Virus record (IMG/VR): IMGVR_UViG_3300048550_000801
Location: 1-24,339 of that record
Origin: a virus
DNA: 24,339 bases
Reading direction: 5' to 3' (one strand)
Shown: positions 11,801 through 19,200 of the stretch, piece after piece
How the letters are laid out: each line of letters begins with the position of its first letter
Position numbering within the stretch: the stretch's first letter is position 1
The notes under the pieces: generated by a model
The model's database searches: none
What the model was told of the DNA's origin: nothing
Seen by the model: only the letters and a program-made list of their open reading frames with translations
Program-made: the position numbers and the translations under genes

Positions 11801-14703
11801 GGGTTACCTTTACCGATAACGGTGGTGGTAATGCTCACACCTTTGAGATGTTTAAGAAACTTAGCAAGTCTATTGTTTCTATCAGTGGTATTGTTCAAAG
11901 TCCGATTGCATTTACAGACATCAATTATGATCTGACTGATAATGGCGGATCTATTACCGGTCTAACATCATTCTTCTCAGTCTCGGGTATTTCATCCATC
12001 TTATCTGGAGATATCTTTAAGGTTGATGATGAATATATGAAGGTTGAAAGTGTGGGTCTTGGAACTACATCTGTTGGTCCAATTTCTGGAACTGGTAGTT
12101 TCAACCTTGTTAAGGTTGAGAGAGGATTTGTTGGAACTTCCGCTGCAGCGCACGATGATGGTGCTATAGCAAGAATCTTTATTGGTTCGTTCAATATTGT
12201 TAAGAATAAGATTCATTTCACAGAAGCACCAAGAGGTGATCTGGGACAATTAATTAGTCTCGACAATCTACCTAAACCAAAGTCTTCATTTGGTGGAAGA
12301 GTATATCTTAGACAAAACTATGCCACCAATCAGGTATTTGATGATATCTCCAAAGACTTTACTGGGATTGGTAAAACCTATACTGTAACTGTTGCTGGAC
12401 TCAACACAACTGGTATCGAAACTGGAAGTGGTGTTGTTTTTATTAACGATATCTTCCAGAAACCATCAACTGACAATAATATTGGAAACAATTATGAATT
12501 TGATCAAGGTCCTACTGGAATCTCTAGCGTTATATTTACTGGTATCACTTCATCTAACGGTCAATTGATGATCTCTGAAGATAATATTAACAAGAATCAA
12601 CTTCCTAGAGGTGGTGTCATTGTTTCTCTTGGATCTACACCTGGTCTTGGATTTGCACCTCTGGTTGGTGCTGCTGTAACCGCAGTTGTATCTGGCGGTG
12701 CCATTCAATCTGTTGGTCTTGGAATCACTGATATTCACGGATCTGGATATCGTGGTGCATCAGTTTCAATCGGAATCACTGAGTTTGGTGGATCACCTGG
12801 AACTGGTGCGAATGTTTCTGCAGTCGTTGGTGCTGGTGGAACTCTGATCTTTACTGTTAACACTCCTGGATCTGGATATACAAATCCAATCGTAAGTATC
12901 CCTGCACCATCATATGAAAATCTTGAAGTTGTTGGTGTATCACGTCGTGGTATTGGACCAACAACAAAAACTGGTACGGGTCTGCTTCTGACTCTTGATG
13001 TTGGTTCTGCTTCTACAACGGGCATCGGATCAACTTTATTCGAAGTTAAGAGTTTCGATATTGTTAGAAATGGATACTCATTCTTACCTGGTGATAAGTT
13101 CAAACCAGTTGGACTGGTAACTGACAAAGGACTCTCCTCACCACTTGCAGATTTTGAACTGGAAGTTCTTGATACTTTCACCGATTCGTTCTCCTCTTGG
13201 TCATTCGGTGAGTTGGACTTTATTGATCCAATCTCAGATCTTCAGGATGGATCGAGAACAAGATTCCCACTCAACTATGAGGGTGAATTGTTGAGTTTTG
13301 AACTGGGAGAAGATCCAGACTTAGATCTTAACGCAGTTCTATTGATCTTTATCAACGGTGTTATTCAAGAACCTGGTTCTCATTATCAGTTTACTGGTGG
13401 TACATCATTCAGGTTTGTAACTGCACCCAAAAAAGAAGATAATATTTCAGTCTTCTTCTACAGAGGAACACGCGGTATTGATAGTACTTCGGTTGAAATT
13501 GTCGAAACCATTAAAGAAGGTGATGAACTACAACTGATGCAGTTTGGTAATGTTGATACTCAAAATCGCAGAAGCATTGTAGGTATCGTTACTTCAGACT
13601 TAGTTGAAACAAATCTATATCCCGGTGAAGGTGTTAGTGATACAATTTCCAGACCATTTGACTGGTATAAGCAAAAGGTAGATAAGTTTATCAATAATAA
13701 CTTTGTCTTTAAGACAAGACCTTCTATTGAACCACACATTTATCCAACTGCAAGAATTATTGGCGATATTTCATCTTCTTCTAGTGAAATTTTTGTTGAT
13801 AATGCACAATTCTTCAACTATGAAGAAAATGAGTCTTCAATCATTATTGATGATGTAGATGCTCTTATTGTAAATGGTGGTTCTTCGGATCCAGTAGCAG
13901 CAGCAATTACTGCAACTGTTGGAACGGGTGGAACAATTAGTGCTTTGACAATCACCACCGGTGGTTCAGGTTATGTTGGATCTGCAGTAACAATTTCACT
14001 CTCCTCACCTAAAACTATTGGCGTTGGTGTTGGGACGACTGCTTCTGCAACTATTCCAGTTGTAAATGGTGCTCTGAGTGGAACTGCTAACATTACCAAT
14101 CCTGGATTTGGATACAATGCTTCCAATCCTCCATTGGTTCTTTCTCCTACACCTAACCCAACATTTGAAAATATTACTTCTATTGATATTGTTCAAGGTG
14201 GTGCAGGTATTGTTACTGGCATTACAACCGTTATCGGAACTGGTGGTCAGGGAACTCTGGGTCTCAAGTTCTTCCTAAATGCTGCAAGCAATAACGAGTA
14301 TTCAAACTTTGCAAATGGTTATCCAATCTTTATTTCTGACACTATTGTCGGTCGTGGGGTAACTTCTATCAACAACTCTCAAGACATTGCAGTTGTTGGT
14401 GTAGGAACAACCTTTGTTGATAATATTTACATCGTCAGAAACTTCTCTGCTTCTGCGGCGAATGCAGAGTTTATTGCTGACATCCTTTCAACCACAGCGT
14501 CAAGTGCAGAAATATCTGCAACTGGATTCGTCACTTGTGGAAGATTCTCTTGGGGTCGTCTCGCGGGCATCTCAAGATCAAATTCACCAATCTCTATCGG
14601 TGTTACGGGTCTTACATTCTCAGGTCTCAGTACATATCCAACTATTCAAAGAAGAACATTTGGACACAGAGACTCTGGTGCTCTTAGAAACGATCTAGCA
14701 TAG
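2806..14703 (+). CDS. Giant gp7-like baseplate wedge protein, 3,965 aa
   Basis: One unbroken frame encodes 3,965 residues (roughly 420 kDa). AGAGGA (2794-2799) gives a clean ribosome binding site. Residues 1-270 appear related to the C-terminal part of T4 gp7: a helical lead-in, then KAKGTKESFKILFNVLYGE (about 202-220) and LVGQTI at 257-262, in the order and spacing I recall for gp7. The position between gp6 and gp8 is also that of T4 gene 7. The rest is a beta-rich mosaic. It contains an RG module at about 79-130 and again near 1526-1560 and 3066-3115; GSGY-type repeats (Tyr 742, 940, 1076, 1120, 1158, 1409, 2036, 2113, 3315, 3358, 3723, 3770); H-G-x-x-x-G-D repeats (His 840, 964, 1740, 1801, 2938); a YHYH-like domain at about 1200-1345; three related sandwich repeats at about 2521-2866; and two NGV-Q modules at about 3178-3255 and 3470-3555. 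The C-terminus (3929-3965) carries the YPTIQRR segment. The likely role is the wedge-to-periphery, host-facing part of the baseplate. The gp7 assignment is inferred; a structural role is near certain. Confidence 0.85.
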   Translation: MIQTGFEQRVKVQQIIGSQLPEFLRAESPKSIDFLKQYYISQEYQGGPSDIAENLDQYLTLDNFSQEVISGKTTLYSDILSTTEDIQVYSTKGFPNEYGLFKIGDEIITYTGLTTNTFTGCIRGFSGIQTHRTDLNREELVFKETNKTSHGSGTEVENLSVLFLQEFYKKLKYTFTPGLENSKFVDDLDVNNFIKESNALYKAKGTKESFKILFNVLYGETPTVIDLERYLFKPSDAQFSRREVVIAERISGDPNNLVGQTIINSADSATKASVSEVEIFTRSGIGTYFKLNLFVGFTDADTVEGNFKVQPKVKAINAVSVGSSIITVDSTVGFGSTGTIISGNNSIYYNEKTVNQFLQCTGVDAAIGVSDDIRQDQVFFGFENGDVTKKVELRIGGVLSNFEAVGNPSLVSRGQIIRVKNVGEVIKNPETNKSFKEIFANSWIYNTPVRFEVDSIRGSTYTLRSTIEKSSLKVGDTVDILEGSTQTVAVVGAKIQTVSVTKKEVTLGSLGGFTPAAGVEYSIRRKLNTSSSTGVALAYDGVTSDVQNVYLENEETFYVAANSLPSYEITKDIESATIPTASGSALENFNTNTLRYTTLSFPSSVPFITGDEVQYTASDNLLIGLVEKTYYVKVLNPDNKIELYESPSFIESSTPIGFESLSAVGSHTFTLASQKSGSLQPQRLLKKFPNSQNIKNAVGAETLPGTIGMLVNGVEISNYKSFDKIFFGPIKEVIRLNTGDDYDVINPPNVTLGDSVVSGGTTALIRPVIRGSVKSILVDPQDFDIRRVQSVTISGGNGSGAILEPILDTKYREIEFDSRESTVGGGIDIGDDTITFPKNHKLRNGDKVIYNRNGNAEISIGSFNGSNTNQTSTLHSGSAYFTEIVNTSTIKLYETFDDFNSGISTVGFTTSITQGIHKFRLFDPKQTLREIRVINPGSGYENRKLTAKPADISTAYGTVNFHNHGFKDGDIVVYTADTTAIGGLTSGNEHHILKLDNNSFRLSDPGVGTTAFTNNYKRRKFVEFTTPGVGNHNFAYRDISLTIDAEFDGVTGVITATPQVRGEIVDLYLYETGTGYGSTILNFHKLPDVTFKSGKDVEIKPIIIGGKIINAQITNSGTEYTSAPDLTVNGVGIGAKLRAVVENEKVKSIIVLNEGVGYDANTSIVATSIGSKASARASVRDLTIDHNARFGNELVSEDATGLKYNLVGYSTQIGGNAFQDAVGTHSPIIGWAYDGNPIYGPFGYANPLNNNSDVVQLNTGYIRSTSDVTDRPSGFADGFFVEDYKYDNSGNLDEYNGRFTKTPEFPNGVYAYFAGISTNFANGTTQPEFPYFVGNVYRSTPITQDVDQTFDFNSSKLRRNTLPYRADSLFASNDFIIEPNEVIAQRAVVDSITKGSVTDFKVIESGSGYAVNDVASFSGQGGLSAYISKIKGKRIVDVNTTTETFTDCVVTRFNDSEVKLTFTSTHNINDQDSIAISGLSTYIKGLTKTHTVGVSSERSFLIADVAANATSGFVTDIYVSNIPKIVSVGSTIGIGTERLSVLNVYDGSKVLRVARGLSGAGHTSSTSVKEVSNTIIVPLSTKNFSSDVNEKYFFNAATQLGIGATAGIGVSFVYAVGENSESISIPTQSIFLPNHKFKTNQPVVLAAPVGASKISVSNTPSSTTFNIPNSTTENLFVINKGRDFIGLATQVGVTTNGLFLRSFSPNGDSDDYKYSIAPRFNQVTAKAQRITAQVAVSTDHGLAHGDAIFLDLRPNLSVGIGVSTGILVKRNADDEKLLVNPIGFTSAVVGIAKSELSITAHGFNTGEKVLYNSSDLIVSGLQTGSYYVYRIDDDTIQLSETYNDSISTPPTIVSFASTGGAGQELAKINPQIPVIKNNNLVFDLSDESLSGYNFKIFCDNQFHNELVSVGGTVTDFSVTGVGTIGIGTTGTGTLTLKHSSQLPSKLYYGLEKAGYISSADTFVKNYSEIIFVDSKYSGNYAVSGIGTTAFQIALNQVPENSTYVASDLAFAEYITNSPTARGGVHQMKITSGGEGYENLPEFVSIASTSGINATILPVSKTIGNINEVTIKDQGFDFSADKTLSPEAFVSSNYRLKNRNTISSINVIGGGQNYISAPDLVIVNRDGDKINSGVLEATLQGSSIISASVSATPKGLSEVINTVFAINNTNGVGIDSCTSSPAGIITCRLQTPILGFNTTPFAVGDKIFVEGIAKLGTDGEGFNSSDHGFQFFPVTKFTNTNPAEIEFDITGIATNAGIAVTTQNSYATLIRQSNYPTFEIIQTPSELVVGEQILTLDTATNNFVLRDLNVVENTGELLKIYGSYDLSPDEKILGKTSGIEVTVDFIEENRGLFNIDYSLETNIGWREETGKLNQDSQVIPDNDYYQNLSYTVKSSQPFETIIDPVNRLLHTSGMKNFSDTVISSTINAGIGTTISSNSIALLDIISDKRVDVVKSFDFGLDVDVLDGKSKFVKLENKKLADFIKCDTNRVLTIDDVRNEFSNSEDTEDLFVNLDSININEGYARYLLQVRSVDGNEFQATEVIVVPSQDKKSLLTVEKANVTIGQANNNNTNTTLSLGSFIADTDNLALQFAPTEQFNTDYDIKILKNEFNTTLTGINTRTVGFADLVGVTTTVGVGTTVSLIVRDVDTTEGVYANVEVINKVSQLRTIVELYMDHDGSDTFVSEFYFDNDGTTEASDNFIGTFRGNINSGVLSLDFTNSTESDSVLVRTRAVGFGSTSVGVGTYRFLATSQPAETEKSGRLQTNFAQTVGISTPISVSNSDVTTLKTLARVGYGNTSALHQLLVIHDGSSAYTVQYPYLSIGSTSGIGTFGANISSNDLLLNFFPDSTISGSQEIVVQTYTEVLQTARDNDNVANILTYGPINEKLTVSGYNSLNGERSNATAFEMEHEGIPIFAKTFNPAETTVLDKGTGIFTIEDHFFQTGERLIYEPGSTFAGVAGTAINRAGTSVGLATEVYAIRLNSDQFKIAESAANANTGTGVTFTDNGGGNAHTFEMFKKLSKSIVSISGIVQSPIAFTDINYDLTDNGGSITGLTSFFSVSGISSILSGDIFKVDDEYMKVESVGLGTTSVGPISGTGSFNLVKVERGFVGTSAAAHDDGAIARIFIGSFNIVKNKIHFTEAPRGDLGQLISLDNLPKPKSSFGGRVYLRQNYATNQVFDDISKDFTGIGKTYTVTVAGLNTTGIETGSGVVFINDIFQKPSTDNNIGNNYEFDQGPTGISSVIFTGITSSNGQLMISEDNINKNQLPRGGVIVSLGSTPGLGFAPLVGAAVTAVVSGGAIQSVGLGITDIHGSGYRGASVSIGITEFGGSPGTGANVSAVVGAGGTLIFTVNTPGSGYTNPIVSIPAPSYENLEVVGVSRRGIGPTTKTGTGLLLTLDVGSASTTGIGSTLFEVKSFDIVRNGYSFLPGDKFKPVGLVTDKGLSSPLADFELEVLDTFTDSFSSWSFGELDFIDPISDLQDGSRTRFPLNYEGELLSFELGEDPDLDLNAVLLIFINGVIQEPGSHYQFTGGTSFRFVTAPKKEDNISVFFYRGTRGIDSTSVEIVETIKEGDELQLMQFGNVDTQNRRSIVGIVTSDLVETNLYPGEGVSDTISRPFDWYKQKVDKFINNNFVFKTRPSIEPHIYPTARIIGDISSSSSEIFVDNAQFFNYEENESSIIIDDVDALIVNGGSSDPVAAAITATVGTGGTISALTITTGGSGYVGSAVTISLSSPKTIGVGVGTTASATIPVVNGALSGTANITNPGFGYNASNPPLVLSPTPNPTFENITSIDIVQGGAGIVTGITTVIGTGGQGTLGLKFFLNAASNNEYSNFANGYPIFISDTIVGRGVTSINNSQDIAVVGVGTTFVDNIYIVRNFSASAANAEFIADILSTTASSAEISATGFVTCGRFSWGRLAGISRSNSPISIGVTGLTFSGLSTYPTIQRRTFGHRDSGALRNDLA
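3040..3195 (+). repeat. First 'RG' module of the gp7-like giant (protein-level repeat)
   Basis: Residues about 79-130 have the pattern 'GLFKIGDEIITYTG ... FTGCIRGFSG ... TH': a strand pair with G-D/E-E-x-x-x-Y, then a strand ending in RG, then a turn with a small residue and His. Related copies occur at about residues 1526-1560 (GIGTERLSVLNV ... VARGLSGAGH) and 3066-3115 (VDDEYMKVESV ... VERGFVGTSAAAHDDG). A further copy lies in the 2,358-residue protein near 22200-22340 (INNEVIFYDS ... GTRGID ... RSH). It is probably a small beta module reused in baseplate proteins. It interrupts the gp7-like N-terminal region. Confidence 0.55.
4981..9183 (+). repeat. Dispersed GSGY-type protein repeats, first cluster
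   Basis: This stretch of the giant gene encodes repeated units of the form 'hydrophobic strand, two or three residues, G-x-G/E-Y, four to six residues, P-x-hydrophobic strand'. Clear copies have the key Tyr (or Phe) at residues 742 (TGDDY), 940 (PGSGY), 1076 (TGTGY), 1120 (SGTEY), 1158 (EGVGY), 1409 (SGSGY), 2036 (GGEGY), 2077 (QGFDF) and 2113 (GGQNY). Copies at 1076, 1120 and 1158 are spaced about 40 residues apart, as are those at 2036, 2077 and 2113. This regular spacing suggests stacked beta units. Other domains, including the YHYH-like one, are inserted between clusters. Confidence 0.6.
6403..6840 (+). other. YHYH-like domain within the gp7-like giant
   Basis: Residues about 1200-1345 contain the ordered motifs of the YHYH family: HSPIIGWAYDGNPIYGPFGY (1225-1244), then LDEYNGRF, then PEFPNGVYAYFAG (about 1303-1315). 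The classical motif after the Gly-Val/Thr is YHYH; here it is YAYF, so both His are missing. Domains of this type occur in marine phage structural proteins and in bacterial secreted proteins, and their biochemical role is unclear to me. Loss of both histidines argues against a metal or catalytic function depending on them. A structural or ligand-binding role in the baseplate periphery is more likely. I am sure of the motif pattern, less of the domain edges. Confidence 0.65.
10366..11403 (+). repeat. Three related ~80-residue beta-sandwich repeats in the gp7-like giant
   Basis: Residues about 2521-2620, 2664-2747 and 2798-2866 share one pattern. It opens with a strand (YLLQVRSVDGNEFQ, IVELYMDHDGSDTF or HQLLVIHDGSSAY), followed by T-E or S-E/Y plus a second strand. 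Next comes a 'G-S/T-F-x-A/G-x-I/N' turn (GSFIADTDN, GTFRGNINSG or GTFGANISSN), a strand L-x-L-x-F, and a final strand. Copies 2 and 3 share the D-G-S core. This looks like internal duplication of one sandwich domain. The DNA copies are well diverged, so the duplication is old. A structural, possibly carbohydrate-facing, role is inferred only. Confidence 0.55.
12640..14190 (+). repeat. Second GSGY repeat cluster plus NGV-Q module near the giant's C-terminus
   Basis: The C-terminal third has further GSGY-type units with key Tyr at residues 3315, 3358, 3723 and 3770. Each is preceded by a 'G-G-x-I/L strand' unit such as SGGAIQSV, GAGGTLIFTV or GTGGTISALTI. The 12-base string ggatctggatat encodes the motif identically at 12739-12750 and 12868-12879, and also in the first cluster at 7021-7032. 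Between the pairs lies a module with DLQDGSRTRFPL and LLIFINGVIQEPG (NGVIQ at 3517-3521). A degenerate relative (VVFINDIFQKP, N3214) sits just before this cluster. NGV-Q modules of this type recur in phage tail-fibre proteins. Confidence 0.55.
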
Positions 14704-14705
14704 AG

Positions 14706-14713
14706 TATAAATA
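14706..14713 (+). promoter_or_regulatory. T4-type late promoter box (TATAAATA) for gp8
   Basis: A perfect 8/8 match to the T4 late consensus lies in the 28-base gap between the gp7-like giant and gp8, 19 bases from the gp8 start. In T4 this box is read by host RNA polymerase carrying the phage sigma factor gp55 with gp33 and the gp45 clamp. This is the only perfect copy I found on the plus strand in an intergenic position. It probably supplies fresh transcripts for gp8 and the second giant after the 12-kb gene upstream. Confidence 0.75.
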
Positions 14714-14731
14714 TAGAAAAAACCTAGCACG

Positions 14732-16279
14732 ATGGCGGCCATTGTAACAGATCAGTTTAGAATATTGAATGCGGAAAATTTTGTAAATTCCGTTACAAAT
14801 ACTTCTAATTCATATTATGTCTTTGTAGGATTGGCAAATCCTACAGAAAGTGGTTTTGGAAAATCCTCTACTTGGGACACAAACACTCCAAGTCCTATTG
14901 ATAACTTTGAGTATCAAGGATTTGTAAGTGATAATATGTCTTTTGGTAGGAAAATTACTTCCGCAAACGTTAGAAGAGTTGTTAGAAGAATAAATTGGGT
15001 TCAAGGAACGCGATATGAAATGTATCGCCAAGATTACAGTATTAATAGTCTGTCTCCAGTATCTAAATCTGCAAGACTATATGATTCAAACTACTATGTA
15101 ATGAATAGTGAGTTCAAAGTCTATACTTGTATTGATAACGGTTCTTCTGGTATCTCTACAACAGGCAGCGCATCTCTGGATGAACCAACCTTCACTGATC
15201 TTGAACCTTCAAAGGCAGGCGTTAGTGGTGATAAATATGTTTGGAAGTATCTGTTCTCAGTTCCTCCAAGTGATGTCATTAAGTTTGACTCTACAGAATA
15301 TATCACGTTACCTAATGATTGGGAAACAACAACCAATGCTCAGATTACTGCAGTCAGAGACAATGGTGACTCTACAGTTAATGAGAATCAGTTAAAGAAA
15401 ATTTATATTGATGAGCGTGGCGCTGGTTATTCTCAAGGAACTCACGAAGTAAGTATCTTGGGTGATGGTACTGGAGGTAAAGCAATCCTTGACGTTGATG
15501 CTCTGGGAAGAATTATTAGTGCATCAGTTTCTTCTGGAGGTAAGAATTATTCTTACGCAATGGTTGATCTTGGATCAATCAACTCTAGTTCTACAACCAA
15601 AGCAAAACTGATTCCAATTATCCCACCCTCAAAAGGTCACGGATATGATATTTACCAGGAATTGGGTGCAGAAAGGGTTCTCCTTTATGCACGTTTTGAT
15701 GATTCTACTAAGGATTTTCCAATAGATACGACAATATCTCAAATTGGTATTGTTAAAAATCCAACTTCTGTTGGTTCTACTGCAGTATTTGTGGATAATC
15801 AATATTCGTCACTGGGAGCAATCAAGTTTACGACAACTTCGGGCACTCTTGCGATAGGTGATGCTCTTAGTCAGACTGTGAGTGGTGGAACTGCTAAAGG
15901 ATATGTTTTTTCATATGACACAGAAACCAAAGTTGTTAAGTATGCTCAGGACAGATCACTATTCTTGAATCCAACAACATTTGATCAAACTGATTATGTT
16001 GGAGTGACAACTTCTGCCCGTGTTTATGAATTTGCTTCAAACGCAAACGCTGTGACTAGCGACAATGGTTTCTCAGGAACAGTTCATCAAGCATTTACTG
16101 GAGTTTCAACTAATCCAACAGGATCAAAGATTATCTCCTTAGGTGTTGTGTTTAACGATGGTGTTGCAACACCAGAGATAAATAATGGATCAGGGGATAT
16201 TATTTACATTGACAATAGACCTGCAATCTCTAGAAATTCTAGACAAAAAGAAGACATTAAAATTATCCTGGAATTCTAA
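14732..16279 (+). CDS. 8: Baseplate wedge protein gp8
   Basis: This is a 515-residue homologue of T4 gp8 (about 334 residues), a dimeric wedge protein that joins gp7 and gp10 to gp6. The N-terminus MAAIVTDQFRI is typical of marine T4-like gp8. Motifs shared with T4 gp8 as I recall it are GDKYVWKYLFSVPPSD (166-181), then T-E-Y-I-x-x-P, an ISQIGIVKNP strand (335-344) equivalent to the T4 ISIITNP region, and a C-terminal IIYIDNRPAI plus QKEDIKIILEF ending. The extra length relative to T4 includes two GSGY-type repeats near residues 230-300 (GAGY at 230-233, then GGKNY), the same repeat type as in the neighbouring giants, and a beta insert between 345 and about 470. No good ribosome binding site is visible before the ATG. 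The next gene starts four bases after the stop. Confidence 0.9.
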   Translation: MAAIVTDQFRILNAENFVNSVTNTSNSYYVFVGLANPTESGFGKSSTWDTNTPSPIDNFEYQGFVSDNMSFGRKITSANVRRVVRRINWVQGTRYEMYRQDYSINSLSPVSKSARLYDSNYYVMNSEFKVYTCIDNGSSGISTTGSASLDEPTFTDLEPSKAGVSGDKYVWKYLFSVPPSDVIKFDSTEYITLPNDWETTTNAQITAVRDNGDSTVNENQLKKIYIDERGAGYSQGTHEVSILGDGTGGKAILDVDALGRIISASVSSGGKNYSYAMVDLGSINSSSTTKAKLIPIIPPSKGHGYDIYQELGAERVLLYARFDDSTKDFPIDTTISQIGIVKNPTSVGSTAVFVDNQYSSLGAIKFTTTSGTLAIGDALSQTVSGGTAKGYVFSYDTETKVVKYAQDRSLFLNPTTFDQTDYVGVTTSARVYEFASNANAVTSDNGFSGTVHQAFTGVSTNPTGSKIISLGVVFNDGVATPEINNGSGDIIYIDNRPAISRNSRQKEDIKIILEF

Positions 16280-16282
16280 AAA

Positions 16283-19200
16283 ATGCCACAAAAAACGAAT
16301 CTCAATATAAGCCCATATTTTGATGATTTTGATAAGGACGATAACTTTTATCGTGTCCTATTCAAACCAGGATTCCCTGTTCAAGCGAGGGAATTGACGA
16401 CTCTGCAATCTATTTTGCAGAATCAAGTAGAAAACTTTGGTAGTCATATTTTCAAAGAAGGATCGATGGTGATCCCTGGAAATATTAGCTACGATGGTGA
16501 ATATACTTCTATAAAAATTAACTCCGACTACTTAGGAATACCTGTAACGGCGTATGTAGATAAACTAATAGGAAAGAGACTGAGGGGACAAACCTCAGGT
16601 GTAACTGCTAGTGTTGATAAATTTCTGGATGTTTCTCCTGCAGAAGGTATCACAGATTTAACTCTATTTGTTGGATATCATAGTTCTAATGAATCTGGAG
16701 AAATTGCATCATTCGATGATGGTGAGGTTCTGATTGTTGAAGAAGGATTTACTTACGGAAACACTTCTGTTAATGCAGGAGATGTGGTTGCTACGGTAGT
16801 ATCTGAAGATTCTGCTTCTATTGGTAGTAATGTTTCTATCGGCACTGGTGTTTATTTTATTAGAGGAACATTTGTTGATGTTGCCGCAGATAAAATTGTT
16901 CTGGATGCATATAGCAATAATCCATCCTTTCGAGTTGGTCTAGAAATTATTGAAGAACTCATCACCGCAAAGGATGATGATTCTCTATATGATAATGCAA
17001 AGGGATTTTCTAACTTTGCTGCACCAGGTGCAGATAGATTAAAGATTTCTACAAAACTTTCTAAAAAACTTCTAACTGATTACGACGACAAAACTTTTGT
17101 CGAATTACTTAGAATTGAAGATGGTGAAATAAAGAAGTTACAGAATAGTTCTGTTTATAGTATTATCAAAGATTACTTTGCAAAGAGAACCTTTGAAGAG
17201 TCTGGAGACTATTCTCTTGGAAACTTTGGTGTTAGTACATCAGAGATCTTAAACGATAGAATGTCTAACGAAGGTGTATATTTTGAAGATCAAATAACTG
17301 ATCAAGGTAATACTGCTTCTGAAGACCTGTATGCAGTAAAACTTTCTGCAGGAAAGGCATACGTCAAAGGATTTGACGTAGAGACTATTTCAACAACAGT
17401 TGTTGATGTAGAAAAACCAAGGGATACAAGATCAGTATCAGATGCTTTGGTTCCATTTGAGTTTGGAACAGTATTAAGACTGAACAATGTCAATGGTTCT
17501 CCTTTCATTGGTGTTAATAATAATGATAATATCGTAAATCTATTCAATCAAAGAAAGACAACTGCAAACGCAACTGCTGGTTCTGGAACTCAAGTTGGTA
17601 GGGCAAGAGTTTATTCTTATGGTTTGACTGATAGCGCATATTCAAATGCATCATCAAAGTTTAATCTTTCTCTGTTTGATGTTCAAACTTTTACGGAACT
17701 TACTCTCAACTCTTCAGTAACAAATGCACAACTTCCAGACTCTTCATTTGTTGAGGGTGTAAGCAGTGGTGCATCAGGTTTTGCAAATGCTCAGGGCGGT
17801 GGTAGTGCTACAGTCAACCTTGTTCAAACAACCGGAACCTTTATTGCTGGAGAACAATTAAAAATTAATGGAACTTCTTTAGTTTCAAGATCTGTAACCA
17901 GCGTTAGAACTTTTGGTATTGAAGATGTTAAGTCTGTATTCCAAGATTCTACTGCAGTTGATTCAGAATTAAAATCTGATTTCTCTGGCGACCTAATTTT
18001 GCAGAAAAAGACTGCACCAAACTTCAGTATTGCAGATCAAATTACTATCAGTAATGCTGGTATTGCTACAGTTGCTGGTAAAAACTTTGTTGGTATTAAG
18101 AAAGATTCAATTGTCAGATACCAGACCTCATCTCTTTCAGTTCCAACATTCAACAGAGTCTCTGCAGTTGCTGCTGATGGATTAACAATGACACTGGCAG
18201 CAACCACTGATGTTGCCAATGTTTGTGCTGGTCCTATAACTGAAGGAACAGTTAATTTTACAATTGGTGCCCCTATTGTAAGAAATAATGGTGGTATGTA
18301 TGCATCTTTAGAAGAAACTAGTGTTGCTACCGTTGGTCTTTCTGGATCAAATCTTACTGTAACCACTCAAATCAGAGAAAAGTCTACTAATGATTCTGGA
18401 GAACTGAGTCTGGTTCCTGGAGATACTGGTATTACTAGTTCTAGATATGAGACATTTGATGCTGATCGTTACTCAATTCACTATTCTGATGGAAGCATTG
18501 AAGATCTAACCTCAGATCAGTTTAGTTTAGGAACTGATGGTAATGTCACGATCACAGGTTTGACAGCATCACAGTCAAGTAATGTTACTGTTAATGCAAC
18601 TGTCAAGAAGATTGGTATAAGCGAAAAAAGAAAAGATTACATCAGAAGTGAAAAGATTAATATTAATCAATGTAGAACTGGAGTTACAACTTCTCTGACA
18701 GGACTTACACAGAGCAATTTCTACGGAACAAGGATTGAGGACAAAGAAATCTCACTCAACGTTCCTGATGTTGTAAAGGTTATTGCTGTCTATGAAGCAC
18801 TCGATATCAATATTCCTGTATTAGATAAATTAATCTTCCCATCTGGACTTGCTCTAGATACAAATTCTATTCTTGGTGAGAAGATTCTTGGTAAGGAGAC
18901 TGGTGCTCTAGCACAGATTGTCACAAGATCTTCTGCAACAGAGGTTGAGATTGTATATCTGAATGATTCCAAATTCTCTATTGGAGAATTGGTGAATTTT
19001 GAAGAGTCAAACATCAATTCTATTATTTCTAACATCACTATTGGTAACTATCAAAATGTAACTGATCACTATACTCTAGACAAAGGACAGAGAGAAGAGT
19101 TCTATGACTATGGACGTATTGTTAAATCCAATGATGGATATACTCCGACACGCAGACTGCTTATCATTTTTGATTATTATCTAGTTCCTAGCAATGACAC

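Noticed and set aside
7021-12879. Repeated 12-base ggatctggatat strings as a possible CRISPR or DNA-binding repeat array
   Set aside because: They are in frame, irregularly spaced and encode the GSGY protein motif, so the repetition is explained at protein level.
12735-13181. 148-residue reverse-strand open frame inside the giant gene
   Set aside because: It is antisense to a region whose plus-strand frame has clear protein repeats and domain motifs. The reverse product is Pro/Thr/Ser-rich with no recognisable motif and no ribosome binding site.
14414-14698. 94-residue plus-strand frame overlapping the end of the giant gene
   Set aside because: The Leu/Ser/Gln-rich product is typical of an out-of-frame reading of Thr/Ser/Val-rich beta sequence. 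The giant's own frame continues through a recognisable C-terminal segment.
14704-14731. Possible terminator between the gp7-like gene and gp8
   Set aside because: There is a short A-run but no stem-forming inverted repeat; the gap is better explained by the late promoter.
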